DNA from: Pseudooceanicola nanhaiensis DSM 18065
GTDB lineage: Bacteria > Pseudomonadota > Alphaproteobacteria > Rhodobacterales > Rhodobacteraceae
Direction of reading: 5' to 3'
Length of the DNA stretch: 64,000 bases
Assembly: GCF_000688295.1 (NCBI RefSeq)
Contig: NZ_JHZF01000013.1
Coordinates: forward strand, 806,001-870,000
The notes under the pieces were generated by a model. It ran no database searches. It had not been told where the DNA came from and was given only the letters and a program-made list of their open reading frames with translations. Both the position numbers and the translations under genes were made by a program. Positions 1-8,251 of this stretch are shown piece after piece. How positions within the stretch are numbered: position 1 is the first letter of the stretch; the number at the start of each line of letters is the position of its first letter.

Positions 1-1
1 G

Positions 2-112
2 GTGATGCGCCACGCGGCGAACCTCGAGACGGTGAACACCTACGAGGGGACGCATGACGTGCACGCCCTGATCCTGGGCCGCGCGCAGACCGGGCTGCAG
101 GCCTTCGTCTGA
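2..112 (+). CDS. gcdH: C-terminal end of acyl-CoA dehydrogenase, probably glutaryl-CoA dehydrogenase (partial)
   Basis: Only the last 36 codons lie in the window, and the frame runs in open from the left edge. The tail contains the stretch [20 protein letters not shown], which closely matches the C-terminus of glutaryl-CoA dehydrogenases, FAD enzymes that oxidatively decarboxylate glutaryl-CoA to crotonyl-CoA in lysine and tryptophan breakdown. The YEGTHD motif is shared by the wider acyl-CoA dehydrogenase family, so a related dehydrogenase cannot be excluded from so short a fragment. A strong hairpin with a T-rich tail follows about 45 bases after the stop, so the gene ends its transcription unit. 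Confidence 0.75.
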   Translation: MMRHAANLETVNTYEGTHDVHALILGRAQTGLQAFV

Positions 113-157
113 GCCTGGCCGAACGGAGCGTGCGCGATGCGCACGCACATGAAGCTT

Positions 158-190
158 GCCGCGCCCATCCGGGCGCGGCGTTTCTGTCTG
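158..190 (+). terminator. Rho-independent terminator of the gcdH-like gene
   Basis: A perfect 9-bp stem, GCCGCGCCC (158-166) with GGGCGCGGC (171-179) and a 4-base loop, is followed by a T-rich stretch (GTTTCTGTCT). It lies just after the partial dehydrogenase gene and before the convergent rsmD gene. Confidence 0.8.
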
Positions 191-237
191 GGGATGCAGG
201 GCGCTTCCCGGCAACCTGGCGCGCGTGGCGGGGGCGC

Positions 238-282
238 GATGCCTCCGGCGGGAGTATTTATGGAAAGATGAAGGAGGCGGGC
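238..282. repeat. Intergenic repeat of the CCTCCGGCGGGAGTATTT type
   Basis: The segment has a GC-rich core, CCTCCGGCGGGAGT (242-255), followed by ATTTATGGAAAGATGAAGGA. I recognise this core plus an A-rich tail as a common intergenic repeat in Rhodobacteraceae genomes (from memory). A shorter copy of the core, GCGTGCCTCCGGCGGGAGT, recurs between dnaN and recF (35652-35670). It sits between the convergent gcdH-like and rsmD genes. Its role is unknown. Confidence 0.5.
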
Positions 283-286
283 GTCT

Positions 287-847
287 TCAACCGGCGGTCA
301 GGAAGGTGACATGGGTGTCGCCGTAGCGGCGGCTGTCGATGAGGGAGAAGCCCTCGGGCGCGGTCTGCCCGGTGCTTTCCTCCCAGACTATGAGCGCCTC
401 GGGGGCGATCCAGCCCCCCGCGCGGCAGGCGGTGAGGACGGGTGCGCCGAGGGCGCGGCCGTAGGGCGGATCGAGGAAGACGAGGGTGGCCGGCGGCTCG
501 GTGTTCTCGGGCAGGCGGCGGGCGTCGCGGTGCATCAGCCGGGCGCGGGGGGCCGCGCCGAGGGCCGCGACGTTCTGCTTGATGAGCCGGGTGGCGACCC
601 GGCCGTCGTCGACGAAGGTGACGAAGTCGGCCCCGCGGGAGAGCGCCTCGAGCCCGAGGGCCCCGGTGCCGGCGAAGAGGTCGAGGACGCGGGCGCCGGA
701 GAGCGGGTCTCCGTAGCGGCCGCCCGCCAGCGCCGAGAAGAGGCTTTCGCGGACGCGGTCGGTGGTGGGGCGCAGATGCGCGCCCGCGTCGCCCTTGCCG
801 AGCGCCGCGAGGGGGCGGCCGCGCCATTCTCCGGCGATGATCCTCAC
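287..847 (-). CDS. rsmD: 16S rRNA (guanine-966 N2)-methyltransferase RsmD
   Basis: RsmD methylates the exocyclic N2 of G966 of 16S rRNA using S-adenosylmethionine, acting on assembled 30S subunits in the cytoplasm. The 186-residue product has the family N-terminus VRIIAGEWRGR, the RPTTDRVRESLF segment (residues 26-37), the SAM-binding loop DLFAGTGALGLEALSRGA (56-73) and the catalytic DPPY motif (126-129). I place the start at a GTG whose last three bases overlap the stop of the upstream flavoprotein gene (GTGA). The same reading frame continues open for 200 codons upstream, but that part is antisense-type shadow of the reductase. The gene is the last of a two-gene leftward unit. Confidence 0.93.
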   Translation of the reverse strand: MRIIAGEWRGRPLAALGKGDAGAHLRPTTDRVRESLFSALAGGRYGDPLSGARVLDLFAGTGALGLEALSRGADFVTFVDDGRVATRLIKQNVAALGAAPRARLMHRDARRLPENTEPPATLVFLDPPYGRALGAPVLTACRAGGWIAPEALIVWEESTGQTAPEGFSLIDSRRYGDTHVTFLTAG

Positions 848-2055
848 GCGGCCAGCAGCGCCTTCAGCGCGGTTTCCGGGTCGGCGACGAGGGCGGGGTC
901 GGGGCTGCGCCCGGCCTCGATCAGGCGCTTGCCGGTCATGTAGGCGCGGGGGTCGTTCATCGCGTCCACCGCGAGGAGCCGGTCGCCGCAATAATACCAG
1001 AAGGAGATCGCCTCGCCCTCGCCCTTGCGGGTGACGACACGGTCGTAGCCGGTGTTGAGCCCGGCAATCTGGAGCTTCACGTCGTACTGGTCGGACCAGA
1101 ACCAGGGCTTCGGGATGTAGTCCTGATCGGCGCCCATCATGCTGTCGGCCACCGCCTCGGCCTGGTCGATGGCGTTCTGGACCGACTCGAGCCGGATGCG
1201 CTGACCCCGATAGGGCAGCGAGGCGCAATCGCCGGCGGCCCAGATCGCGGGGTCGGAGGTGCGGCCGCGGGCGTCGGTGGCGATGCCGTTGTCGATAGTG
1301 AGGCCGGCGGCCTCGGCCAGTTCCGTCGCGGGGGCGATGCCGATGCCGGCGATCGCCACGTCGCAGGGGATCTCGCGGCCGTCCGCCAGCAGGGCGCCGG
1401 TGACGTGGTCCTCGCCCAGCAGGGTCCTGAGCGCGGTGTCCTCGAGGATCTCGACGCCATGCGAGCGGTGCAGGTCGCGGAACCATGCGGCGGTCTCGGG
1501 CGCGGCGACGCGGCCGAGGATGCGGGCGGCGGCCTCCAACAGCGTGACCTTCAGGCCGGACTTCGCGGCCACCGCCGCGGCCTCGAGCCCGATGTAGCCG
1601 CCGCCGATCACGAGCAGCGCGTTGCCGGGCGTGAGGTAGGGGCGCATCTCGTCGGCATCCGCGAGGCTGCGCATGGTGAGCACGCCGGGCAGGTCGCCCC
1701 CGATCGCCTCGGGCAGGCGGCGGGGGTGCGAGCCGGTGGTGAGCGCGAGGCGGTCGTAGGTCAGGACCTCGCCATCCGCGAGCGTGACGGTCTTCGCCGC
1801 GGGGTCGATCCGTTCGACCCGCATTCCGGTGCGCAGGGCGATGTCGTGATCGGCGTAGAATGCCTCGGGGCGGAGGAAGAGGCGCGGCATCTCCATCTCG
1901 CCCATGAGATAGGCCTTCGAGAGCGGCGGGCGCTGGTAGGGCGGCACCGGCTCCTCGCCGATGAGGGTGATCTCGCCCTCCTCGCCCTTCGCCCTCAGGC
2001 GGGCCACCAGAGCCGCCCCGGCCTGACCGGCTCCGATCACGATGGTATGCGCCAT
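844..2055 (-). CDS. NAD(P)/FAD-dependent ferredoxin reductase (rhodocoxin/putidaredoxin reductase type)
   Basis: A 403-residue two-dinucleotide-fold flavoprotein. The FAD-binding GAGQAG lies at residues 8-13, the PPYQRPPLSK segment typical of rhodocoxin, putidaredoxin and phthalate-type ferredoxin reductases at 38-47, the NAD-binding GGGYIG at 151-156 and the second FAD motif WAAGDC at 272-277. Such enzymes pass electrons from NAD(P)H to a [2Fe-2S] ferredoxin that feeds a P450 or dioxygenase. No partner ferredoxin or oxygenase is adjacent, so the physiological partner is unknown. The stop overlaps the rsmD start, which suggests translational coupling rather than a shared function. Confidence 0.88.
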   Translation of the reverse strand: MAHTIVIGAGQAGAALVARLRAKGEEGEITLIGEEPVPPYQRPPLSKAYLMGEMEMPRLFLRPEAFYADHDIALRTGMRVERIDPAAKTVTLADGEVLTYDRLALTTGSHPRRLPEAIGGDLPGVLTMRSLADADEMRPYLTPGNALLVIGGGYIGLEAAAVAAKSGLKVTLLEAAARILGRVAAPETAAWFRDLHRSHGVEILEDTALRTLLGEDHVTGALLADGREIPCDVAIAGIGIAPATELAEAAGLTIDNGIATDARGRTSDPAIWAAGDCASLPYRGQRIRLESVQNAIDQAEAVADSMMGADQDYIPKPWFWSDQYDVKLQIAGLNTGYDRVVTRKGEGEAISFWYYCGDRLLAVDAMNDPRAYMTGKRLIEAGRSPDPALVADPETALKALLAA

Positions 2056-2153
2056 GGGCTCTCCTCCGAATGCACTGGTCGTTTCACGGACGGAGCCTAT
2101 AACGTGCGGGGCGCGGGTGCCATAAGCCGCGCGACATGACAGAAGGTGAGGAC

Positions 2154-2642
2154 ATGACGATTTCCAAGGGCGATACGCTGCCCGATGCGACGGTGATCGA
2201 GACCGCGGGCGACAGCCCGGCGCAGGTGCAGATGGCCGACAAGGTGAAGGGCCGGAAGGTCGTGATCTTCGGGCTGCCGGCGGCCTTCAGCGGGACCTGC
2301 ACGACGGCGCATGTGCCGAGCTTCCTGAAGAACCGGGAGGCGCTCTCGGCCAGGGGCGTGGACGAGGTGATCTGCGTCTCGGTCAACGACTATTTCGCGA
2401 TGAAGGCCTGGGACAAGGAAATGGGCGCCTCGGCCGGAGGGATCACCATGATCGCCGACGGGATGGCCGAGTTCACCAAGGCGATCGGGATGGAATTCTC
2501 GGCCCCGCCCGTGGGCTTCGTCGACCGCTCCAAGCGCTACACGATGCTGGTCGAGGACGGCGTCGTGACCGAGCTCAACATCGAGGAGACGCCGGGCACC
2601 TGCACGATCTCGGCGGCGGAGACCCTGCTCGACACGATGTGA
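2154..2642 (+). CDS. Peroxiredoxin of the Prx5 / hybrid type
   Basis: The 162-residue product has the peroxidatic motif P-A-A-F-S-G-T-C with Cys49, and further cysteines at about 74 and 150; the last could act as resolving Cys. This is the Prx5-like branch, in bacteria usually reduced by glutaredoxin/glutathione, which removes H2O2 and organic hydroperoxides. I chose the second in-frame ATG because a good Shine-Dalgarno sequence (AAGGTGAGG) lies just before it; starting six codons earlier is possible. It is divergent from the ferredoxin reductase, and the shared 98-base gap must hold both promoters. No thioredoxin or glutaredoxin domain is fused. Confidence 0.92.
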   Translation: MTISKGDTLPDATVIETAGDSPAQVQMADKVKGRKVVIFGLPAAFSGTCTTAHVPSFLKNREALSARGVDEVICVSVNDYFAMKAWDKEMGASAGGITMIADGMAEFTKAIGMEFSAPPVGFVDRSKRYTMLVEDGVVTELNIEETPGTCTISAAETLLDTM

Positions 2643-2686
2643 CCCGTTGCCGGAGCGCGCCCCCCGGCGCGCTCCGGACACGCCGC

Positions 2687-3181
2687 TCACGGCTGGACGG
2701 GAAGCCCCGCTCGGGGGGCGCGCAAGATGGCCAGCGTCCGTCCGAGGAAGAGGCCGGCGACCAGCCCGACGATCAGCACGAACCCGGCCCGGAACCCCGT
2801 TCCGGCGGCGACCTGGGGGGCCACGGCCTGCATCGTGCCGAGGGCGAAGTTCGCGAGGAAGACGGTCAGGATCGTCACCAGGGTCAGCGCCTCGCCCCGG
2901 AGCGCCACGCGCCTGTCATCCCGCCCCATGATCCAGCGCGGCTGTACCCGCCACCCCAGGACGGCGCCCGTGGCGTAGCTCGCCGCGAAGAGGCCCCAGA
3001 GTTCGGGCGTGGCGTGCAGCGCTGCCACGGCTCTCACCGCCAGGATCGCGAGGAGCGGTATCAGGTAGAACGGCAGGACCGGGCTCACCCTGCTGCGTGT
3101 CGACCGCAGGCCGAGGAGCACGAGCACGGCCAGAAGCGGCCAGACCCAGAGCGGTGCGCCGGTCGCGATCCCCCTCAGCAT
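2687..3181 (-). CDS. Small membrane protein, DUF6622-like
   Basis: The 164-residue product has about four hydrophobic segments (roughly residues 8-24, 36-54, 97-115 and 130-150) and an N-terminal PLWVWPLLAVLVLLGLRSTR pattern that, from memory, resembles the DUF6622 membrane-protein family. No catalytic motif is visible. The start overlaps by 7 bases the end of the 82-residue gene upstream, so the two form an operon. That operon is divergent from a membrane-anchored LytTR regulator, a natural candidate for its control. Function unknown. Confidence 0.75.
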   Translation of the reverse strand: MLRGIATGAPLWVWPLLAVLVLLGLRSTRSRVSPVLPFYLIPLLAILAVRAVAALHATPELWGLFAASYATGAVLGWRVQPRWIMGRDDRRVALRGEALTLVTILTVFLANFALGTMQAVAPQVAAGTGFRAGFVLIVGLVAGLFLGRTLAILRAPRAGLPVQP

Positions 3182-3423
3182 GAGCGGTCCTCCGTCCCCG
3201 TGTCGCGCCCGCCGAGGCCCACGACGAAGAAGAAGCCGGCGCCCAGTATGGCGGCGATGCCGTGGCCGATCACCGCGCCGAGCCAGACATTGGCGGCGAT
3301 GATCCCCACCACCCCGAGGAAGAGGCGGAACTTGCGCAGCGCCTTCGGCCCGGCGTCCCTGCCCATGACCGCCTGTGCCAGGCGGTCGATGCGGTCCTGA
3401 AGCGTTTCAATGGTCGTTGTCAT
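3175..3423 (-). CDS. Small membrane protein of unknown function, coiled N-terminus
   Basis: The 82-residue product begins with a soluble amphipathic stretch (MTTTIETLQDRIDRLAQAVM), then Lys/Arg-rich residues, then one or two hydrophobic segments (about 33-53 and 56-72), and ends in a polar tail (GGRDTGTEDRSC). The start is supported by a strong ribosome-binding site, AAAGGAG, 7 bases upstream of ATG. It is the first gene of a two-gene operon with the overlapping DUF6622-like gene and is divergent, with a gap of only 78 bases, from the LytTR regulator gene. I do not recognise a family. Confidence 0.72.
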   Translation of the reverse strand: MTTTIETLQDRIDRLAQAVMGRDAGPKALRKFRLFLGVVGIIAANVWLGAVIGHGIAAILGAGFFFVVGLGGRDTGTEDRSC

Positions 3424-3501
3424 CTCGCGTTCTCCTTTCGGCTCGTGTCCAACTGGGCTAGGAGGTGACGCGGCAAGACCCTTCCGAACAACGCGATTTG
3501 C

Positions 3502-4308
3502 GTGAACGACAGGCCAGGCTTCGTGAGTGACATCGACCGACTTGGGAAACCGCGCCAACGCCCGGTGCTGCATCTGCCGGAGCAGCTGGCGGGCTGTGCG
3601 CTGACCGTCGCGGTGCTGACTGTGCTGGGTCCCTTTTCGACCTCCGAGCTGCCTGCCGCGACCCGCGCGGCCTACTGGGCGCTCAGTATCGGGCCGGGAT
3701 GGATGCTGGTCGTCGGACTGGCCCTGCTGATGCGGGGTCTGCGCGTCTTCGAAGGACGCGCGCCGGTCCTGCCCCCGCTGACGGCCTTCGCGCTGGCCTT
3801 CCCGCCGATCGTCTTCATCGCCATCCAGACCGACCGCCTGTTCCGGCCCGAAAGCGGCGACGCGCCGATCTGGGTCATGCTGGTGAACGTCGGCACGATC
3901 TTCGTGCTGGTGACCGCGATCCTGTTCTCCCGCCTCCGCGCGCGGCTGGAGCCGCCCGCGCCGCTGCCCGCGCGCAACGCCTTCCTCGATCGCCTGCCGC
4001 CGAAGCTGGGCACGGCGCTGATCTCGCTCACGGCGCAGGATCATTATGTCGAGGTCACCACCGCCAGGGGGCGGGAGCTGATCCACATGCGCCTGTCGGA
4101 TGCGATCGAGGAGCTGGGCGACTATCCCGGCCACCAGATCCACCGGTCGCACTGGATATCCGGCCATGCCTTCACCGGGACCAGCCGCGAGAACGGGAAG
4201 CTCATGGCGCATCTCGCCGATGGCCGCACCTTGCCCGTCTCGCGCTCCTTCGCGCCGCAGGTGCGGCGGATGCAGCCGGTGCGCCCGGTGCCGGTGGTGG
4301 AGCCGTAG
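3502..4308 (+). CDS. Membrane-anchored LytTR-domain transcriptional regulator
   Basis: The 268-residue product has four predicted membrane segments (about 27-45, 57-79, 92-110, 124-143) followed by a C-terminal LytTR DNA-binding domain (about 160-258). Family hallmarks are LTAQDHYVEVTTARG, HMRLSDAIEEL and HQIHRSHWI. LytTR domains bind direct repeats near promoters. Here the domain is tethered directly to the membrane rather than to a receiver domain, so membrane state or a membrane partner could set its activity. It is divergent from two small membrane-protein genes, an arrangement reminiscent of LytTR regulatory systems in which a membrane protein controls the regulator. Targets and signal are unknown. 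Confidence 0.88.
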   Translation: MNDRPGFVSDIDRLGKPRQRPVLHLPEQLAGCALTVAVLTVLGPFSTSELPAATRAAYWALSIGPGWMLVVGLALLMRGLRVFEGRAPVLPPLTAFALAFPPIVFIAIQTDRLFRPESGDAPIWVMLVNVGTIFVLVTAILFSRLRARLEPPAPLPARNAFLDRLPPKLGTALISLTAQDHYVEVTTARGRELIHMRLSDAIEELGDYPGHQIHRSHWISGHAFTGTSRENGKLMAHLADGRTLPVSRSFAPQVRRMQPVRPVPVVEP

Positions 4309-4502
4309 GGCGGGCCGAGGGGCGTGCTCACGCCGCCTCCGGGACCTCCGAGCTCGGACACCCTGTGGCGACCTTGCCCTGACGATGCGCCAGGGCCGGC
4401 CGGTCCCCGGCGCTCAAGGCTGGCCCGTCATCGAGACACACATCCGCGTCGGAGGTGTCGGCGGCACATGCGTCCGGCGGGGGCGCCTTTCGCCGCTCGG
4501 GA

Positions 4503-5384
4503 TCAGCTCGCGGTGGCGCGCTGCGGCTCGGGATCGGGCGTGTCGCGTTCGAGCTGGAGCGTCTGGGTCGGGAAGGGGATGTCGACCCCGCCGGCGTCGA
4601 GCGCCTCCTTCACCTTGCGGGTCATGTCGGCCTTGTAGGCGAAATAGACCGCGGAATCGCACCAGACGCGGACGAGGAAATCGACCGAGAAATCGCCGAG
4701 GTTCGTCACCTGGATGAAGGGCTCGGGCTCCTTGTGGGAGCGTTCGTCGGCCATGATCGTGTCGATGATGATCCGCTCGGCCTTCTTCAGGTCGGCGTCG
4801 TAGGTGACGCCGAAGGTCCATTCCGCGCGCCGGGTCGGGTAGATCGAGTAATTGACGATCGTGTTCCCCCAGACCTCGGAATTGGGGATGATGATCTGCA
4901 CGTTCGACAGGTTCGCGAGTTCGGTGAAGTTCAGCGTGATGTCCTTCACCGTGCCCATCTGGCCCGCGATCTCGACGAAATCGCCGATCTTGATCGGGCG
5001 GAAGAAGATGATCATCACCCCCGCCGCGATGTTCGACAGCGTGCCCTGCAGCGCGAGGCCGATGGCGAGGCCGGCCGCACCGATGACGGCGACGAGGCTG
5101 GTCGTGCGGATCCCGAAGGTGTTCAGGATGAAGAGCGCCGTGAAGCCGATGATCGCGTATTTGACGATGGAGCCGAGGAAGTTGAACAGCGTGTCGTCGA
5201 GCTTGGCGTGCTTCGTGGCAAGGCCGGTGATCCGCCGGTTGGCCCAGCCCGCGATGAAGAGCCCGACGATCAGGATCAGCACGGCGGTCAGCACGTTGCC
5301 GACGAGCCCGGCCAGGAAATCGAGGGTCAGCAGATCCCCCAGGGTATTGCCGTTGTAGAGGTCGGTCTTCAGCAGGTCTTCCAT
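4503..5384 (-). CDS. mscS: Small-conductance mechanosensitive channel, MscS family
   Basis: The 293-residue product is the size of E. coli MscS. It has N-terminal membrane helices (about residues 25-45, 65-90 and 93-125), the pore-lining Gly/Ala-rich helix with VAVIGAAGLAIGLALQGTLS, and the beta-domain segment IIFFRPIKIGDFVEIAGQMG, all diagnostic for the family. Such channels open under membrane tension to release osmolytes on hypo-osmotic shock. The start ATG overlaps the stop of the pterin dehydratase gene (ATGA). It is the last gene of a leftward run that begins at ridA, and about 190 bases of apparently empty sequence follow it. Confidence 0.95.
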   Translation of the reverse strand: MEDLLKTDLYNGNTLGDLLTLDFLAGLVGNVLTAVLILIVGLFIAGWANRRITGLATKHAKLDDTLFNFLGSIVKYAIIGFTALFILNTFGIRTTSLVAVIGAAGLAIGLALQGTLSNIAAGVMIIFFRPIKIGDFVEIAGQMGTVKDITLNFTELANLSNVQIIIPNSEVWGNTIVNYSIYPTRRAEWTFGVTYDADLKKAERIIIDTIMADERSHKEPEPFIQVTNLGDFSVDFLVRVWCDSAVYFAYKADMTRKVKEALDAGGVDIPFPTQTLQLERDTPDPEPQRATAS

Positions 5385-5683
5385 CAGTCTTCCCGTATCT
5401 GGTCCATCTTGCGGGCGAGTTTCGCGTCCAGCGACGAGAGGCCGCCCACGTCATGCGTGGTCAGCGAAATTGTCACACGATTGTAGCTGTTGGACCAGTC
5501 CGGGTGGTGGTTCCACTTCTCGGCCCAGAGCGCGGCGCGGGTCATGAAGGCGAAAGCCTCGGTGAAATCCGCGAATTCATAGGTCTTGGCGATGCGATCC
5601 GCCTCGGCATCGACGGTCCAGCCGTTCGCGACCAGCGGGTCGATCAGCGACTTGCGGGCGGTGTCCGACAGTTTCTCGGTCAA
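5384..5683 (-). CDS. phhB: Pterin-4a-carbinolamine dehydratase (4a-hydroxytetrahydrobiopterin dehydratase)
   Basis: The 99-residue product contains the family signature [16 protein letters not shown] followed by [12 protein letters not shown]. The enzyme dehydrates 4a-hydroxytetrahydropterin to recycle the cofactor of aromatic amino-acid hydroxylases, and is also linked to molybdopterin metabolism. The first ATG in frame is far too late, so I use a TTG start (5681-5683). It is preceded by a GGGAGGAG ribosome-binding site and overlaps the upstream stop as TTGA. No phenylalanine hydroxylase gene is in the window. The gene sits between an N-acyltransferase and mscS with overlaps at both ends, so it is translationally coupled. 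Confidence 0.9.
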   Translation of the reverse strand: MTEKLSDTARKSLIDPLVANGWTVDAEADRIAKTYEFADFTEAFAFMTRAALWAEKWNHHPDWSNSYNRVTISLTTHDVGGLSSLDAKLARKMDQIRED

Positions 5684-6876
5684 TCCTGCTCCTCCCTCTG
5701 TTCCTTGCGGAACGGGCCGTAGGCGGTGAGGACCTCGATGTCCTCTTCCACCGCGCGCCGTTCCTGGGTCAGGAACTGCTCGACGGCGCGGGCGAATCCG
5801 CGGTCGCCGATCCAGTGCAGCGAATGGCATTCCGACGGAAGGTAGCCGCGCGCCAGCTTGTGTTCGCCCTGCGCCCCCGCCTCGACCCGGGCCAGGCCGT
5901 TCTCGATCGCGTAGTCGATGGCGCGATAATAGCACGTCTCGAAATGCAGGAAGTCGTGATGCTCGATGCAGCCCCAGTAGCGGCCGAAGAGCACGTCGCG
6001 CCCGATCATGTTCAGCGCGCCGGCCACGTCGCGGCCCTCGCGTTCGCACATCACCAGGAGGATGTCGTCGCGCAGCACCTCGTGCGCGATCTCGAAGAAC
6101 GCCCGGGTGAGGTAGGGAGAGCCCCATTTCCGCGCGCCGGTGTCCTGGTAGAAGCGCCAGAAGCTGTCCCAGTGCTGCGGTTCGATCTCGTCCCCGGTGA
6201 GCAGGCGGATCTCGCCGCCGAAGGCGTTGGCGCGCTGGCGCTCCTTGCGGATCGTCTTGCGCTTGCGCGACGACAGGTCGGCGAGGAAGGCGTCGAAATC
6301 CGGGTAATCGCGGTTTTCCCAGTGGTATTGCTGGGTGGTCCGGCGCATCAGGCCGATCTCGTCGCCCGCGATGGCCTCTGCCTCGGTGCAGAAGGTGACG
6401 TGCAGCGAGGAGAGCCCGTTGTCGGCCGCCAGCTTCACGGCGCCCTGCACCAGCGCGGACATGCCCGCGGCCTCGTGCCCGGGTCTGGTGAGGAAACGGC
6501 GGCCCGTGGCGGGGGTGAAGGGGACGGCGATCTGCAGCTTGGGGTAATACTGTCCGCCCGCGTTCTCATAGGCGTGGGCCCAGGAGAAATCGAAGATGTA
6601 TTCGCCCTGGCTGTTCGACTTCGCGTAGAGCGGGGCGACGGCGATCAGCTCACCGTTCTGCCGGGCGGCGAGGTGGCGCGGCTCCCATCCGGTGCCGCGA
6701 CCGACCGAGCGGCTGTCTTCCAGCGCCTTCAGGAACCGGTGCGTGGTGAAGGGATCGACCGGGCGCCCGCCGTCCGCAGCTTCGGGACAGGCGCAGGCAT
6801 CCCACTCCTCGGCCGGGATCTCGTCCAGGCCGGGGAGGACGGCGATCTCGATCAGACTGTCCGTGTCCATTGGCAT
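5680..6876 (-). CDS. Predicted N-acyltransferase (GNAT/FemAB-like, COG3146 type)
   Basis: The 398-residue protein belongs to a large, poorly characterised family of cytosolic acyltransferases, often labelled peptidoglycan biosynthesis or GNAT. Characteristic stretches are [51 protein letters not shown] and [20 protein letters not shown], ending with [15 protein letters not shown]. The acceptor is unknown. It is separated by 42 bases from the glycerophosphodiesterase gene upstream and overlaps the pterin dehydratase downstream, so the five genes from ridA to mscS look co-transcribed. The ATG used gives the family's usual length. Confidence 0.85.
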   Translation of the reverse strand: MPMDTDSLIEIAVLPGLDEIPAEEWDACACPEAADGGRPVDPFTTHRFLKALEDSRSVGRGTGWEPRHLAARQNGELIAVAPLYAKSNSQGEYIFDFSWAHAYENAGGQYYPKLQIAVPFTPATGRRFLTRPGHEAAGMSALVQGAVKLAADNGLSSLHVTFCTEAEAIAGDEIGLMRRTTQQYHWENRDYPDFDAFLADLSSRKRKTIRKERQRANAFGGEIRLLTGDEIEPQHWDSFWRFYQDTGARKWGSPYLTRAFFEIAHEVLRDDILLVMCEREGRDVAGALNMIGRDVLFGRYWGCIEHHDFLHFETCYYRAIDYAIENGLARVEAGAQGEHKLARGYLPSECHSLHWIGDRGFARAVEQFLTQERRAVEEDIEVLTAYGPFRKEQREEQD

Positions 6877-6918
6877 CGGCCCTCAATCTGGCGCGGGCGG
6901 CCTGTCGTTCAAGGCGGA

Positions 6919-7695
6919 TCAGGCCGGAAGGGCGGCAGGGTAACCCTCGAAGGTGATGTTCTGCGCGACCTGGCGGGCCAGGGTCTCCTGATCGGGCGAG
7001 CGGATGGTCCAGCAGAGCACCGGCAGCCCCTGGTCCAGCAGCGCGGCGACGCGGGGCCGGTCGAGGTCGCGCGCCTCGTGGCTGATGAAGCTGGCGCGCG
7101 AGGCCGCGATGTCCGGGATCTCGCGCAGGCGGTCGAGCGTGCCCGCCGGGATCGGCTTCCAGTCGTCGGGCCGGTAGGAACAGGTGACGATACCGCGCGG
7201 CACGTCGGGTGCGAGCCCCGAGAGCACGCGGACCGAGTTCGGGTTGAACGACATGAAGGCGAGCGGGCCGTCGTAGCCGCGGACGGCCTCGGCCGCCGCC
7301 TCTTCGAGGATGCCGACCGCGGCGCCCAGCTGGCCGTCCTGGTCCTTGATCTCGACCAGCAGCGGCACGCGGCCCGCCACAAGCTCGAGCACCTCGGCGA
7401 AGGTGGGGATGCCGGTGGCGCCGCCCTTCAGCCTGATCTGCCCGAGCGCCGCGGCGCTGCGGGCGCGCAGCGGGCCGGTTTCCCCGGTCAGGCGGTCGAG
7501 GTCGTAATCGTGGAACACCATCGCCTGCCGGTCGGCGGAGAGCTGGAGGTCGATCTCGATCCCGTAGCCCGCCGCCACCGCGGCCTCGATCGCCTCGCGC
7601 GAGTTCTCGGGGCGGCCCTGCGTGACGTCATGCAGGGCCCGGTGCGCGATCGGCGCCTCAAGGAAGGCCGCGGGCAGGGGCGGGGTGCGGGTCAT
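6919..7695 (-). CDS. ugpQ: Glycerophosphodiester phosphodiesterase
   Basis: The 258-residue protein has the GDPD catalytic pattern: HRALHD at about residues 18-23, RPENSREA, then EIDLQLSADRQAMVFHDYDL with the metal-binding Glu/Asp pair and second catalytic His. There is no signal peptide, so it is a cytosolic UgpQ-type enzyme rather than periplasmic GlpQ. It hydrolyses glycerophosphodiesters to glycerol-3-phosphate and an alcohol. It lies 24 bases after ridA and 42 bases before the N-acyltransferase gene on the same strand. A link to phospholipid turnover with the neighbouring acyltransferase is possible but not shown. Confidence 0.92.
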   Translation of the reverse strand: MTRTPPLPAAFLEAPIAHRALHDVTQGRPENSREAIEAAVAAGYGIEIDLQLSADRQAMVFHDYDLDRLTGETGPLRARSAAALGQIRLKGGATGIPTFAEVLELVAGRVPLLVEIKDQDGQLGAAVGILEEAAAEAVRGYDGPLAFMSFNPNSVRVLSGLAPDVPRGIVTCSYRPDDWKPIPAGTLDRLREIPDIAASRASFISHEARDLDRPRVAALLDQGLPVLCWTIRSPDQETLARQVAQNITFEGYPAALPA

Positions 7696-7719
7696 CGGCG
7701 CGTCCTCCGGCGTCTGTCG

Positions 7720-8181
7720 TCAGGCGATCTGGAAGATGCCTTCGATCTCGACCGCCACGCCGAAGGGCAGCGATCCGGCGGACACGGCCGAACGGGAATG
7801 GCGCCCGGCGTCGCCCAGAACCTCGACCAGGAAGTCCGACGCGCCGTTCACGACCTTGGGCTGGTCGCCGAAGTCGGGGGTGGAGTTGACGAAGCCGGTC
7901 AGCTTGACCACGCGCTTCAGCCGGGACAGGTCGCCGCCGCAGGCCGCCTTGACCTGTGCGAGCAGCGAGATGGCGCAGGTCTTCGCCGCGGCCGCACCCT
8001 CGTCCACGGTCAGCGCGTCGCCGACCTTGCCCTTGATCATCTCGCCGTCCTTCATCGAGATCTGGCCCGAGACGTAGAGCGTGTCGCCGACCTGCACGAA
8101 GGGGATGTAATTCGCCGCCGGGGCGGTCGCTTCGGGCAGGGTGATGCCCATTTCGGCAAGGCGGGATTCGATGTTGGACAT
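7720..8181 (-). CDS. RidA family protein (enamine/imine deaminase-like)
   Basis: The 153-residue product has the RidA/YjgF/UK114 features VGDTLYVSGQISMKDGEMIKGKVG, the helix AAAAKTCAISLLAQVKAACGGDLSRLKRVVKLTGFVNST and the C-terminal RSAVSAGSLPFGVAVEIEG containing the family arginine. Typical members hydrolyse reactive enamines formed by PLP enzymes. The LPEATAPAANYIPF N-terminus marks a longer subgroup in which deaminase activity is less certain. The start ATG follows GGAGG by 5 bases; the frame stays open further upstream but without family similarity. It is the first gene of the leftward run and lies 70 bases downstream of hlyD. Confidence 0.9.
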   Translation of the reverse strand: MSNIESRLAEMGITLPEATAPAANYIPFVQVGDTLYVSGQISMKDGEMIKGKVGDALTVDEGAAAAKTCAISLLAQVKAACGGDLSRLKRVVKLTGFVNSTPDFGDQPKVVNGASDFLVEVLGDAGRHSRSAVSAGSLPFGVAVEIEGIFQIA

Positions 8182-8251
8182 GGGGGCCTCCGGTGTCTGG
8201 ATTTCGCCCCGGACGCTAGACGCGCCGGGGCGGAATGCAACCGGAAAACTC

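Noticed and set aside
287-1486. 399-codon frame covering rsmD and much of the reductase gene
   Set aside because: Only the last 186 codons resemble a protein (RsmD). The upstream part is an Arg/Gly/Pro-rich shadow of the reductase, and a GTG start overlaps the reductase stop.
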